From: Ferruginibacter sp.
GTDB taxonomy: Bacteria; Bacteroidota; Bacteroidia; Chitinophagales; Chitinophagaceae
Reading direction: 5' to 3'
Assembly: GCA_025357775.1 (NCBI GenBank)
Contig: JANXOQ010000217.1
Coordinates: 1 to 14,472 of the forward strand
Length of the DNA stretch: 14,472 bases
The first letter of the stretch is position 1; each line of letters opens with the position of its first letter. Made by a program: the position numbers and the translations under genes. The notes beneath the pieces were generated by a model. That model did not search any database. It had not been told where the DNA came from and was given only the letters and a program-made list of their open reading frames with translations. Below are positions 1 to 7,844 of the stretch, one piece after another.

Positions 1-530
1 GGTTTTATTCTGCTTTTTGGTATTATGTAAACGTTTCCTGCCACTGAGTAAGCCATGGGAATATATACTGCTACAAAATCTATCAAACCAAAATCACTCA
101 TATCATCTTTAGTAATAAACCCCATACGCCATACATCATTATTATCTACATTAGCCAATACATTTTTTGTAAACTTTTTTTTATCACCAGCAAAGGCCTC
201 AAAAAAATCTTTTGTAGTGCCATAAATATGTTTAAGGCCCGGGGTTTTTTCTAATATTCTATCTAAAAAATGTACAATTTTACTAGTAACGAAAAATGAA
301 CTTATATACCCAATTAATACTACCGCTGCAATTATTATTAAAAAACCTACTCCATAATTTTGAACATGAGAAATACCAGCTTCATCTTTATAATGAAATA
401 TAGGAAGCCATGCATCTATTGTAGAAATTATAAAAAATAATGCATAAAATGTAATGGTTATTGGAGCAAGAATAAGCACACCTTGCAAAAAGTATTGGAA
501 AAATTTACGAAACTGAAAAGGTTGATTCAT
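1..530 (-). CDS. DUF502-family membrane protein, 3' end cut by window edge
   Basis: Reading leftwards from the ATG at 530-528 gives 176 complete codons with no stop before the window edge, so only the N-terminal part is present. Two hydrophobic segments, about residues 14-37 and 60-81, make it an inner-membrane protein with a short loop between them. Next come the segments LDRILEKTPGLKHIYGTTKD (residues 89-108) and, near the cut, VAVYIPMAYSVAGNVYIIP (about 153-171). The order of two TM helices, an 'Y-G-T-T-K' motif after an 'R-I-P/T-P' type turn, and a late 'P-x-x-x-x-x-G' segment is what DUF502 proteins show. No biochemical role is established for this family that I can state. The gene is divergent from the tetR efflux operon, with 122 bp between the start codons, and there is no sign that it belongs to the exporter. 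Family call fairly sure, function unknown. Confidence 0.75.
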   Translation of the reverse strand, partial: MNQPFQFRKFFQYFLQGVLILAPITITFYALFFIISTIDAWLPIFHYKDEAGISHVQNYGVGFLIIIAAVVLIGYISSFFVTSKIVHFLDRILEKTPGLKHIYGTTKDFFEAFAGDKKKFTKNVLANVDNNDVWRMGFITKDDMSDFGLIDFVAVYIPMAYSVAGNVYIIPKSRIK

Positions 531-606
531 ACAAAAATATTAAAGAGTAAAGTTAATTTATTGTAACCATAGTATTAAAAACGATTTTATTTTAAAATAA
601 GTAACA

Positions 607-632
607 GAAACTTGCGCAACTTAAAAAGTTTC
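607..632. promoter_or_regulatory. Candidate TetR operator (7-12-7 inverted repeat)
   Basis: GAAACTT at 607-613 is matched by its perfect reverse complement AAGTTTC at 626-632, separated by 12 bases. Within the spacer, 612-619 is a second small palindrome, TTGCGCAA. The repeat covers the -33 element (611-614) and ends three bases before the -7 element (635-642) of the tetR promoter, so a bound dimer would block RNA polymerase. TetR-family repressors typically bind such sites upstream of their own gene. Binding itself is inferred from position and symmetry. Confidence 0.5.
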
Positions 633-642
633 CTTAGTTTTG
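611..642 (+). promoter_or_regulatory. Bacteroidota-type promoter of the tetR-efflux operon
   Basis: TAGTTTTG at 635-642 is a perfect match to the Bacteroidota -7 element TAnnTTTG. CTTG at 611-614 supplies the -33 TTG with a 20-base spacer. Transcription would start within a few bases of 647-650, only about 3 to 6 bases before the tetR ATG at 653, so the message would be nearly leaderless. It is the only good match found in front of the four plus-strand genes 653-7763. Confidence 0.6.
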
Positions 643-652
643 TACCAATATT

Positions 653-1288
653 ATGGCAGAAATAAACGATACCGAAGTAAGAATTGGAGAAAAAGCACAC
701 CAGCTTTTTATGCAATATGGTTTGCGTAGCGTAAGTATGGATGATATTGCAAAGGATTTAGGCATAAGCAAAAAAACAATTTATCAATATTATGCAGACA
801 AAGATGCATTGGTGGATGAGGTAATTAGTAAAACCTTTGAGCACGACCAAGCATGCTGTTTGAGAGATAAAGCAGCATCTGAAAATGCCGTTCACGAAAT
901 ATTTTTAGCAATAGAATTTATTGTAGAAATGTTTAAAACAATGAACCCTTCAGTATTGCACGATTTACAAAAATTTCATTCTTTATCGTTTATACGTTTT
1001 GTAAAACATAAGGATACTTTTTTGTATGGAATGATTTATGAAAACTTAAAAAGAGGTATTAAAGAAGAATTATACAGACCAGATATTAATGCAGAAGTGT
1101 TAGCAAGGTTTAGAGTAGAAGCAATGATGATGCCCTTTCAACCAGTGTTTAAATCAAAACTAAAAGAAAATTTAGCAGTAATAGAAGAAGAAATAACGCT
1201 TCATTATTTGTTTGGACTTGTTACCCCAAAAGGGTATAAGTTGGCAATAAAGTATCAAGAAAAAAGAAAGAAGAATAATGGAAAATAA
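653..1288 (+). CDS. TetR/AcrR-family transcriptional regulator of the efflux operon
   Basis: A 211-residue protein of normal TetR size. The N-terminal helix-turn-helix lies at about residues 27-52, including MDDIAKDLGISKKTIYQYYA, where recognition-helix residues of the T-I-Y-x-Y-Y/F type are typical of AcrR/TetR proteins. Residues 60-190 are the helical ligand-binding and dimerisation part, which varies and gives no clue to the ligand. A Cys-Cys pair sits near residues 68-69, and the tail is strongly basic (KRKKNNGK). The stop overlaps the next gene by 11 bp, so regulator and channel are translated from one message. Its position as first gene of an RND operon, with an inverted repeat over its own promoter, points to an autoregulated repressor released by a pump substrate. 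The repressor role is inference; the family is clear. Confidence 0.93.
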   Translation: MAEINDTEVRIGEKAHQLFMQYGLRSVSMDDIAKDLGISKKTIYQYYADKDALVDEVISKTFEHDQACCLRDKAASENAVHEIFLAIEFIVEMFKTMNPSVLHDLQKFHSLSFIRFVKHKDTFLYGMIYENLKRGIKEELYRPDINAEVLARFRVEAMMMPFQPVFKSKLKENLAVIEEEITLHYLFGLVTPKGYKLAIKYQEKRKKNNGK

Positions 1289-2612
1289 ATATGTAATTAG
1301 TAATTTATTTTTAATGATGATATTTTTATCGTCTACTAAAATAATTGCACAGCAAAAAAATAGTTTTAGTGGAAAGCAAGCGGTGGAGTATGGTGTAAAA
1401 AATTCTGTAGTGGTAAGAAATGCACTCATTGATATTAAAATACAAAAGCAAACTAATAGAGAAATTACTTCGGCGGCATTGCCACAAATAAATGCTTCTG
1501 GTACGTTTCAAAATTTTATTGATATACCAACTAATTTATTACCTGGTGAGTTAGCAGGTAGGCCTGGTGAAAAAATACCAGTACAGTTTGGTACAAAATT
1601 TAACGCTACTGGCGCAATTGATGCAACTCAATTATTATTTGACGGGCAAGTTTTTATTGGGTTACAAGCTAGAAGTGCAGCAATGCAGCTAGCTACAAAA
1701 ACTGCTGAGGTAACAGTTGAACAAATTAAAACCAATATTTATAAAATATATTATCAATTAGTAGTAGGCAAGCAGCAGCTTACGAGTATAGATGCTAATA
1801 TTACTCGATTTAATAAATTATTGAATGACACAAAAGAAATTTTTAAACAAGGCTTTGCAGAAAAGTTAGATGTAGATAAAGTACAAGTAGCTTTGAATAA
1901 CTTGAATACTGAGAAAATAAAAATAGAAAATCAATTAGATGCTGGTAATGCAGGCTTAAAGTTTTTGATGAATATGCCGCAAAAAGATACGTTACTATTG
2001 ACAGACACTATTGGTGAAGACCAATTAAAGGAAAATATTTTAGACGAAAAATACGAATATAAAAATAGAAAGGAATTTCAATTACTTACAGTAGCTTCTA
2101 AATTAAACGAATTTAATTTGCGCAGGTATAAGCTTAGTAGAATACCTACACTAGTTGCGTTTGCATCTTACCAAAAAAATGCGCAACGCACTACATTCGA
2201 CCTTTTTAACAGAGGTGATTGGTTTGCAACTTCACTTATTGGTTTAAAAGTTTCTACTCCAATTTTTGATGGCAATGCACGCAGAGCCAAAATAGAAAAA
2301 GCAAAATTGGAAATAGAAAAAACAAAAAACACAATAGAACAATTAGAGCATAATATAGATTTTGATGTAAATGCAGCTAGAATAAAAATGAAAAGTGCTA
2401 TTGCTACTATTGATAATCAAAAGCAAAACGTAGCACTAGCAGAAAAAGTATACAATACAACCAAAAAAAAATTTGAAGCAGGGTTAGGTAGCAACCAAGA
2501 AATATATACTGCACAAACCGAATTAAAAGTAGCACAAAACAATTATTACAGTGCATTGTACGATGCAGTTATTGCAAAAATTGATTATTTGAAGGCGGCA
2601 GGGAGATTGTAA
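1278..2612 (+). CDS. TolC-family outer-membrane efflux channel
   Basis: A 444-residue outer-membrane factor. A Sec signal peptide covers residues 1 to about 24 (hydrophobic LFLMMIFLSST, likely cleavage after KIIA). The mature part has the two-fold OEP layout. The first half starts with an amphipathic helix (KQAVEYGVKNSVVVRNA) and the strand region LPQINASGTF. Long coiled-coil helices run over about residues 130-230. The second repeat contains RIPTLVAFASYQ and PIFDGNARRAKIEKAKLE, and a final helix carries FEAGLGSNQEIYTAQTEL, the usual 'Y-x-x-G-x-x-x-x-x-e-l-l-x-A-q' type signature of TolC proteins. It would form the trimeric exit duct for the adaptor and pump encoded downstream. The ATG at 1278 lies inside the end of tetR (11-bp overlap) and gives a complete signal peptide, which supports this start. 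Substrate cannot be told from the sequence. Confidence 0.93.
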   Translation: MENKYVISNLFLMMIFLSSTKIIAQQKNSFSGKQAVEYGVKNSVVVRNALIDIKIQKQTNREITSAALPQINASGTFQNFIDIPTNLLPGELAGRPGEKIPVQFGTKFNATGAIDATQLLFDGQVFIGLQARSAAMQLATKTAEVTVEQIKTNIYKIYYQLVVGKQQLTSIDANITRFNKLLNDTKEIFKQGFAEKLDVDKVQVALNNLNTEKIKIENQLDAGNAGLKFLMNMPQKDTLLLTDTIGEDQLKENILDEKYEYKNRKEFQLLTVASKLNEFNLRRYKLSRIPTLVAFASYQKNAQRTTFDLFNRGDWFATSLIGLKVSTPIFDGNARRAKIEKAKLEIEKTKNTIEQLEHNIDFDVNAARIKMKSAIATIDNQKQNVALAEKVYNTTKKKFEAGLGSNQEIYTAQTELKVAQNNYYSALYDAVIAKIDYLKAAGRL

Positions 2613-2671
2613 ATAATAGTTGAATTACAGCTCTTGCAAAAGATAGATTATATTATAACATGGTGTCTTAG

Positions 2672-2725
2672 CCTTAGCTTTTCGAAGGTATGTGAACCTT
2701 ATTTTACCATCTTTAATAAGCTTAG
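2672..2725. repeat. Decayed REP-like inverted pair in the channel-adaptor gap
   Basis: Left arm CCTTAGCTTTTCGAAGG (2672-2688) differs at two bases from CCTGAGCTTGTCGAAGG, a dispersed palindromic motif I recall from many bacterial genomes. Right arm CTTTAATAAGCTTAG (2711-2725) is a rough reverse copy; its four differences from CTTCGACAAGCTCAG are all C to T or G to A changes. The arms can pair imperfectly into a hairpin in the transcript. The rest of the 193-base gap (2613-2805) shows no ORF and no promoter that I can support. Confidence 0.45.
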
Positions 2726-2805
2726 CTTGATATTTTTTTAATAATAAATGTTTAAGGTCGGCACTTTAATAATTCAAAAACTTACAAAAGAATAAAAATA
2801 ACACA

Positions 2806-4047
2806 ATGAAAATTTCATCAACATTTATTTTAGGTGCATCATTGCTCTTAGCAACAACCGCATGTTCATCTAAAAAAGATAAAGCAGCGGAACTAAACGA
2901 TAAAAAAGTCGCTATTGAAAAACTAAAAGCAGAAAATAGCAAAAAGGCAGAAGAAATAAAAAAATTGCAAGATGAACTTATTGCAAGCGGTGGGGGTGAA
3001 GCTGCTAAAGTAAAACTTGTTGGTACTATACCTGTGGGCATTCAAAATTTTGTACACTACATAGACCTACAAGGCAAGGTAGATGCTGATAATATTTCTT
3101 ATATATCACCTACAGGTATGCCAGGGCAAGTAAAAGCAATTTATGTAAAGCAAGGGCAGTATGTAAAAAAAGGGCAACTGGTATTACGATTAGATGATGC
3201 TATAATGACACAACAGGTGCAAGCAGTAAGGCTACAATCTACAGCTGCTAACCAGCAGTTAGAGGGAATTAAAACACAATTAGCATTTGCAAAAAATATT
3301 TATCAACGTCAGAAAAACTTGTGGGAGCAAGGCATTGGTACCGAGGTGCAATTGCTAACTGCTAAAACAAGTGTAACAGGTTTAGAAAATCAATTGGTGG
3401 CTGCTGGCGAGCAAGCTAAAGCGGTATCACAACAAATAAATGTGGCTAAAGCGCAAACCAATACTGCAAATGTATATAGCGATGTAAGTGGCATAGCAGA
3501 CCAAGTAAATATTAAAGTTGGAGAAACATTTACAGGTATGGGGGCAATGGGCCCACAAATAAAAATTGTAAATACTTCTTCATTGAAAGTTACAACTAGT
3601 ATTCCAGAAAATTATCTTTCACGCATACGCACAGGCTCGCCAGCAGAAGTGAGTGTACCTGATGTAAACAAAACATTTAAAGCTGCCGTTTCTTTAATAA
3701 GCCAGTCGGTAGATGCCAATAGAGGTTTTACCGCAGATATAAAAATACCTTATGATGCTAGTATAAAACCAAACCAAAGTGCAAAGGTTCGTATAATGGA
3801 CTATAGTGCAGCTAATGCAGTAGTAATACCTGTAAACGTTGTGCAAACAGATGAAGCAGGTAAATATGTATACGTACTTGAAAAAAGTAGCAATGGAAAA
3901 ATGTTTGCAAAGAAAAAAAGTATAAATGTTGGCGAAGTATATGGTAGCAATGTAGAAGTGAAAGCAGGGCTAGCAGCAGGGGAACAATTGATTACAGAAG
4001 GGTATCAAAACCTTTATGAGAATCAGGCTGTAAGTACAACTTTCTAA
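2806..4047 (+). CDS. RND efflux periplasmic adaptor (membrane fusion protein), lipoprotein
   Basis: A 413-residue HlyD/AcrA-type adaptor that joins the inner-membrane pump to the TolC-like channel. The start MKISSTFILGASLLLATTAC is a lipoprotein signal with the acylated cysteine at residue 20, so the protein is anchored by lipid rather than by a TM helix. Residues 27-60 are a charged heptad-like helix (AELNDKKVAIEKLKAEN and on), an extra segment before the first beta strand that is common in Bacteroidota adaptors but absent from AcrA. The barrel-sandwich half-motif GQVKAIYVKQGQYVKKGQLV (108-127) is followed by a helical hairpin at about 133-220, the second lipoyl half (VYSDVSGIADQVNIKVGE), the beta-barrel, and the membrane-proximal domain ending AAGEQLITEGYQNLYENQAV. 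It lies between channel and pump genes in one operon. Well-supported call. Confidence 0.94.
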   Translation: MKISSTFILGASLLLATTACSSKKDKAAELNDKKVAIEKLKAENSKKAEEIKKLQDELIASGGGEAAKVKLVGTIPVGIQNFVHYIDLQGKVDADNISYISPTGMPGQVKAIYVKQGQYVKKGQLVLRLDDAIMTQQVQAVRLQSTAANQQLEGIKTQLAFAKNIYQRQKNLWEQGIGTEVQLLTAKTSVTGLENQLVAAGEQAKAVSQQINVAKAQTNTANVYSDVSGIADQVNIKVGETFTGMGAMGPQIKIVNTSSLKVTTSIPENYLSRIRTGSPAEVSVPDVNKTFKAAVSLISQSVDANRGFTADIKIPYDASIKPNQSAKVRIMDYSAANAVVIPVNVVQTDEAGKYVYVLEKSSNGKMFAKKKSINVGEVYGSNVEVKAGLAAGEQLITEGYQNLYENQAVSTTF

Positions 4048-4073
4048 TAAACTATTATTTTAAAAGGATATCA

Positions 4074-4128
4074 GGGTAAGCTTGTCGAACCCGTTGCAAT
4101 AAATAAAAACCGCCTTCATAGGCTCAGG
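4074..4128. repeat. Decayed REP-like inverted pair in the adaptor-pump gap
   Basis: AGGGTAAGCTTGTCGAACCC lies at 4073-4092, and its core GCTTGTCGAA matches the same dispersed motif as the pair at 2672-2725. CCTTCATAGGCTCAGG at 4113-4128 is the inverted partner, close to CTTCGACAGGCTCAGG. About 20 mostly AT bases separate the arms. The remainder of this 149-base gap (4048-4196) holds no ORF and no recognisable promoter. Being transcribed with the operon, the pair may form a hairpin between the adaptor and pump coding regions. Confidence 0.45.
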
Positions 4129-4196
4129 TTTATACTACAATTGTTCAACTAATTTTCGCTTGTAGAAAAAGTAAAAGAAAAAATTAAAAAATATTT

Positions 4197-7100
4197 ATGA
4201 ATCATTTCATAGAAGGTGTTGCAAAAAAATTTAAACAGTTTAAGCCTACCTCATGGGCAGTAGATAACAAAACAGTTATTTACATTATGGCTGCCATCAT
4301 CACTTTTATTGGTGTATATCAATTTAACACTTTACCTAAGGAGCAGTTTCCAGATATTGTAATGCCTACTGTAAGTGTAACAACAGTGTATGTAGGTAAC
4401 TCACCAAAAGATATAGAAAACTTAGTTACAAGGCCAATAGAAAAACAATTGAAAGGTATAAGTGGTGCTAAGGTGAAAAAAATAACCAGCACATCACAAA
4501 CAGATTATAGTTTGATAATTGTAGAATTTGATAGTGATGTAAAAACAGAATTAGCAAAACTTAAAGTAAAAGATGCTATAGATAAAGCAAAGACTGATTT
4601 GCCAAACGACCTCACTTCTCAACCCAATGCACAAGAGTTTGCTTTTAGTGAAATGCCCATAATGTTTGTAAATGTAAGTGGAGATTATGATGGTGTAAAA
4701 TTAAAAGAATATGCAAAAAAATTGCAAGATAGATTTGAGCAGCTAAGTGAGCTAACCCGAGCAGAAATAGTAGGTGCCCCAGAGAGAGAGATACAAATAA
4801 ATGGTGACCCATACAAAATGCAAGCGGCTACTATAACATTTGGTGATATAGAAAATGCTGTAGCAAGAGAAAACCATGATATAACAGGCGGATTGTTGGA
4901 TGTGGGTGATATGAAGCGCACCATAAAAGTAAAAGGGCAATTTACATCTGCATTAGACTTACAAAATATAATTGTAAGAAGTAGCTCACGTGGGGCATCA
5001 GTATACCTTAGAGATATAGCAGAATTAAAAGATACCATCAAGCAAAAAGAAAGCTATGCACGCTTGGATGGCAAAAACGTAGTAACATTAAATATAGTAA
5101 AACGCTCTGGCGAAAACCTAATAAACGCAGCAGGAAAAGTAAAAGATATTGTGGAGAAAATGAGGAAGGATGAGGAACTTCCTAAAGCTTTAAATGTAGT
5201 AATAACAGGCGACCAAAGTAAGACAACTGCAACTTCTTTTAACGATTTGGTAAATACAATTATTATCGGTTTTATTTTAGTATTGTTAGTGCTAATGTTT
5301 TTTATGGGTGTTACCAATGCGTTTTTTGTAGCACTTAGTGTACCATTAAGTATTTTTGTAGCATTTATGTTTTTGCCTGTAGGCACTGCTATTATTGGTA
5401 CGCCCATTACGCTTAATTTTATTGTATTGTTTGCTTTGTTATTTGGGCTAGGTATTATTGTAGATGATGCAATTGTTGTTATAGAAAATACACATCGTAT
5501 TTACAATAATGGTAAAGTAAGTATTGTGCGAAGTGCTAAAGAAGCCGCTGGAGAAATTTTTATACCTGTGCTAGCAGGAACGGCTACTACGCTTGCGCCA
5601 TTTTTTCCATTGTTATTTTGGAAAGGCATCATTGGCAAGTTTATGATTTATTTACCTACCATGCTTATTCTTACATTAGCGGCATCGTTAATAGTGGCAT
5701 TTATTTTTAATCCTGTTTTTGCAGTTTCTTTTATGAAACCAGAAGGTAAAGAATATGATGAAAAGAAATCGTTATTATTTAAAAAATGGTGGTTTTGGGC
5801 TGCACTAGGTTTTGGTTTAGTTTTGCATTTAGGAGGCTTTCATGGCACGGGTAATTTCTTATTTTTTATGGCATTGTTGTCTATCTTAAATCGATTTGTA
5901 TTTAAAGATATAATTTATTATTTTCAAAATAAGTTACTACCATCTTTAATGAACAAGTACGAAAAATTATTGAGGTGGGTATTGAAAGGCACAAGGCCAG
6001 CTTGGATGCTCGTAATTTTATTTTTATTATTTCCAATATCTGTTATTTTATTAATAGCCAGAGGAAACGATGCCACTTTTTTCCCAAGTGGAGATCCTAA
6101 TTTTATTTATGTCTATTTAAAAATGCCTGTAGGTACAGCTATTAAAAAAACGGATAGCATTACCCGTATACTTGAAACTAGGGTACAAAAAGTATTGGCC
6201 AATGAGCTACCTAATAAAGTAGGTGGTATAGTAGAAAGTGTGATTACCAATATTGCCAATAGTGCAAGCACTCCAGAAGACGTAAACAGAAGTGTACGAC
6301 CAAACCTTGGGCGTATACAAGTATCATTTGTAGAGTACGAAAAAAGAGATGGCAAAAAAACAAAACCATTTTTAGATTCTATAAGAGCAATGATGGTGGG
6401 CATACCTGGTGCAAGCATACAAGTAAACCAAGAAGGTAGTGGCCCACCAACTGACCCACCAGTAAATATTGAAATAGTAGGGGATGAATATGATCAGATA
6501 GCAAAAGTAGCTACCAGTCTGTCTAATTATTTAGACAATAACCCAATAAACGGAATAGAAAATTTGCATACAGATGTAGATTTAAACAGCCCAGAAATTA
6601 CAGTAAATATAGACAGAGAAAAGGCAATGGCACAAGGCCTAAGCACAGGTCAAATTGGAATGGAAATACGAACAGCTGTTTTTGGAAAAGAAATAAGTAA
6701 ACTAAAAATTGGAGAAGACGAATATAAAATTCAACTAAGAACATCTGACTTGGTAAGAAATAATATTACAGATGTAATGAACATGCGCATTACTTTTATG
6801 GATATGAATACGATGGGTATAAAATCAATACCAGTAAGCGCCATAGCCACTATAGACTATACCAATACCTCTGGAGCAATAGCTCGTAAAAATGTAAAAC
6901 GTACCATACAATTGCAAGCAAATGTATTATCTCAATCTATGGTAAAAGCAATTAATGATGAGCTAGCGTCTAAGATTGAAGATTTTAAATTAACTTCTAA
7001 AATACCGCCAAGTATTACGATAAAGCAGAGTGGACAAGGAGAGCAAGAAGCAGAAACATCCGCATTTTTGGGCATGGCAATGGCAGGTGCATTGGCATTA

Positions 7101-7763
7101 ATTTTCTTAATATTGGTATTACAGTTTAATGGAACAAGTAAACCATTTATTGTATTAACAGAAATTTTCTTTTCGGTAATAGGCGTGCTGCTTGGCTATG
7201 CTATTACTGGTATGACCATTGCCAGCATTATGTTTGGCGTAGGTATTATAGGCCTTGCTGGTATAGTAATTAAAAACGGTATTTTATTAATAGAATTTAC
7301 AGATGAGCTGCGGGGAAGAGGAGTAAGAATGAGAGAAGCAGCCATACAAGGAGGCAAAATTCGTATCATACCAGTATTGCTCACTGCATTGGCTACTATG
7401 CTTGGTTTGCTGCCTTTAGCTGTAGGTTTTAATATTAATTTCGTTTCATTTTTTCAAACCTTAAACCCACATATTTTCTTTGGTGGCGATAGTGTTGTTT
7501 TCTGGGGCCCACTTAGCTGGACAATTATTTTTGGATTAATATTTGCATTTTTTCTCACTCTAATAATGGTGCCAAGTATGTACATTATTGCAGAAAGATT
7601 AAAACGCCCAATGGAAAAATTTTATGGTGGAAAATGGATTGGTATTTTTGGATTCGTCGGTCCTTTCTTTTTTATATTCGTAGGGCTTATGTATTTGGTA
7701 AAAAAAATTCAAGGTAAAAAAGTTTGGGATGGTACATTAAAAAATTCTACATTAAAAGTTTGA
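4197..7763 (+). CDS. RND-family efflux pump, inner-membrane proton antiporter (AcrB/HAE1-like)
   Basis: A 1188-residue transporter, clearly longer than the roughly 1030-1060 of typical AcrB-like pumps. TM1 is at about residues 27-46, followed by the first large periplasmic loop (GNSPKDIENLVTRPIEKQLK and on) and TM2-TM6. The TM4 motif VDDAIVVIEN places the proton-relay aspartates at D423 and D424, and TM10 IKNGILLIEF carries the relay lysine at K1026, so the motor looks intact. The extra length has three sources: a linker after TM6 with two added hydrophobic stretches (about 531-550 and 554-572), a TM11-TM12 loop NPHIFFGGDSVVFWGPLSW that I know from Bacteroidota RND pumps, and an extra hydrophobic C-terminal segment (about 1147-1168). 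As last gene of the operon it works with the adaptor and channel before it. It would export drugs, bile-like or other amphipathic compounds; the actual substrate is unknown. Confidence 0.95.
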   Translation: MNHFIEGVAKKFKQFKPTSWAVDNKTVIYIMAAIITFIGVYQFNTLPKEQFPDIVMPTVSVTTVYVGNSPKDIENLVTRPIEKQLKGISGAKVKKITSTSQTDYSLIIVEFDSDVKTELAKLKVKDAIDKAKTDLPNDLTSQPNAQEFAFSEMPIMFVNVSGDYDGVKLKEYAKKLQDRFEQLSELTRAEIVGAPEREIQINGDPYKMQAATITFGDIENAVARENHDITGGLLDVGDMKRTIKVKGQFTSALDLQNIIVRSSSRGASVYLRDIAELKDTIKQKESYARLDGKNVVTLNIVKRSGENLINAAGKVKDIVEKMRKDEELPKALNVVITGDQSKTTATSFNDLVNTIIIGFILVLLVLMFFMGVTNAFFVALSVPLSIFVAFMFLPVGTAIIGTPITLNFIVLFALLFGLGIIVDDAIVVIENTHRIYNNGKVSIVRSAKEAAGEIFIPVLAGTATTLAPFFPLLFWKGIIGKFMIYLPTMLILTLAASLIVAFIFNPVFAVSFMKPEGKEYDEKKSLLFKKWWFWAALGFGLVLHLGGFHGTGNFLFFMALLSILNRFVFKDIIYYFQNKLLPSLMNKYEKLLRWVLKGTRPAWMLVILFLLFPISVILLIARGNDATFFPSGDPNFIYVYLKMPVGTAIKKTDSITRILETRVQKVLANELPNKVGGIVESVITNIANSASTPEDVNRSVRPNLGRIQVSFVEYEKRDGKKTKPFLDSIRAMMVGIPGASIQVNQEGSGPPTDPPVNIEIVGDEYDQIAKVATSLSNYLDNNPINGIENLHTDVDLNSPEITVNIDREKAMAQGLSTGQIGMEIRTAVFGKEISKLKIGEDEYKIQLRTSDLVRNNITDVMNMRITFMDMNTMGIKSIPVSAIATIDYTNTSGAIARKNVKRTIQLQANVLSQSMVKAINDELASKIEDFKLTSKIPPSITIKQSGQGEQEAETSAFLGMAMAGALALIFLILVLQFNGTSKPFIVLTEIFFSVIGVLLGYAITGMTIASIMFGVGIIGLAGIVIKNGILLIEFTDELRGRGVRMREAAIQGGKIRIIPVLLTALATMLGLLPLAVGFNINFVSFFQTLNPHIFFGGDSVVFWGPLSWTIIFGLIFAFFLTLIMVPSMYIIAERLKRPMEKFYGGKWIGIFGFVGPFFFIFVGLMYLVKKIQGKKVWDGTLKNSTLKV

Positions 7764-7783
7764 TAGTTTAGTTTTTAGTTAAT

Positions 7784-7814
7784 AAAAATGCCCTCTTATT
7801 TTGAGGGCATTTTT
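7784..7814. terminator. Bidirectional intrinsic terminator between convergent genes
   Basis: AAAAATGCCCTC (7784-7795) and GAGGGCATTTTT (7803-7814) form a perfect 12-bp stem with a seven-base loop TTATTTT. The run of A on one side and T on the other means it works as a hairpin plus U-tract in both directions. It lies 20 bases after the pump stop codon and 30 bases after the stop of the convergent response-regulator gene, so it should end both transcripts. Confidence 0.92.
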
Positions 7815-7844
7815 GTAAGTATTTAAAACTTAAAATTATTTTTA

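Noticed and set aside
532..539. TAnnTTTG match on the minus strand (TATTTTTG) as promoter of the DUF502 gene
   Set aside because: It ends one base before the ATG at 530, so transcription would begin inside the gene, and no TTG lies at the proper distance upstream.
2766..3041. 91-residue minus-strand ORF over the start of the adaptor gene
   Set aside because: It is the antisense of the lysine-rich helix and lipoprotein signal region; Ser/Phe/Ala-rich without domain features.
4685..5407. Minus-strand ORFs of 118 and 117 residues within the pump gene
   Set aside because: Both lie wholly inside a strongly supported coding region and have compositions typical of antisense reading; no recognised domain.
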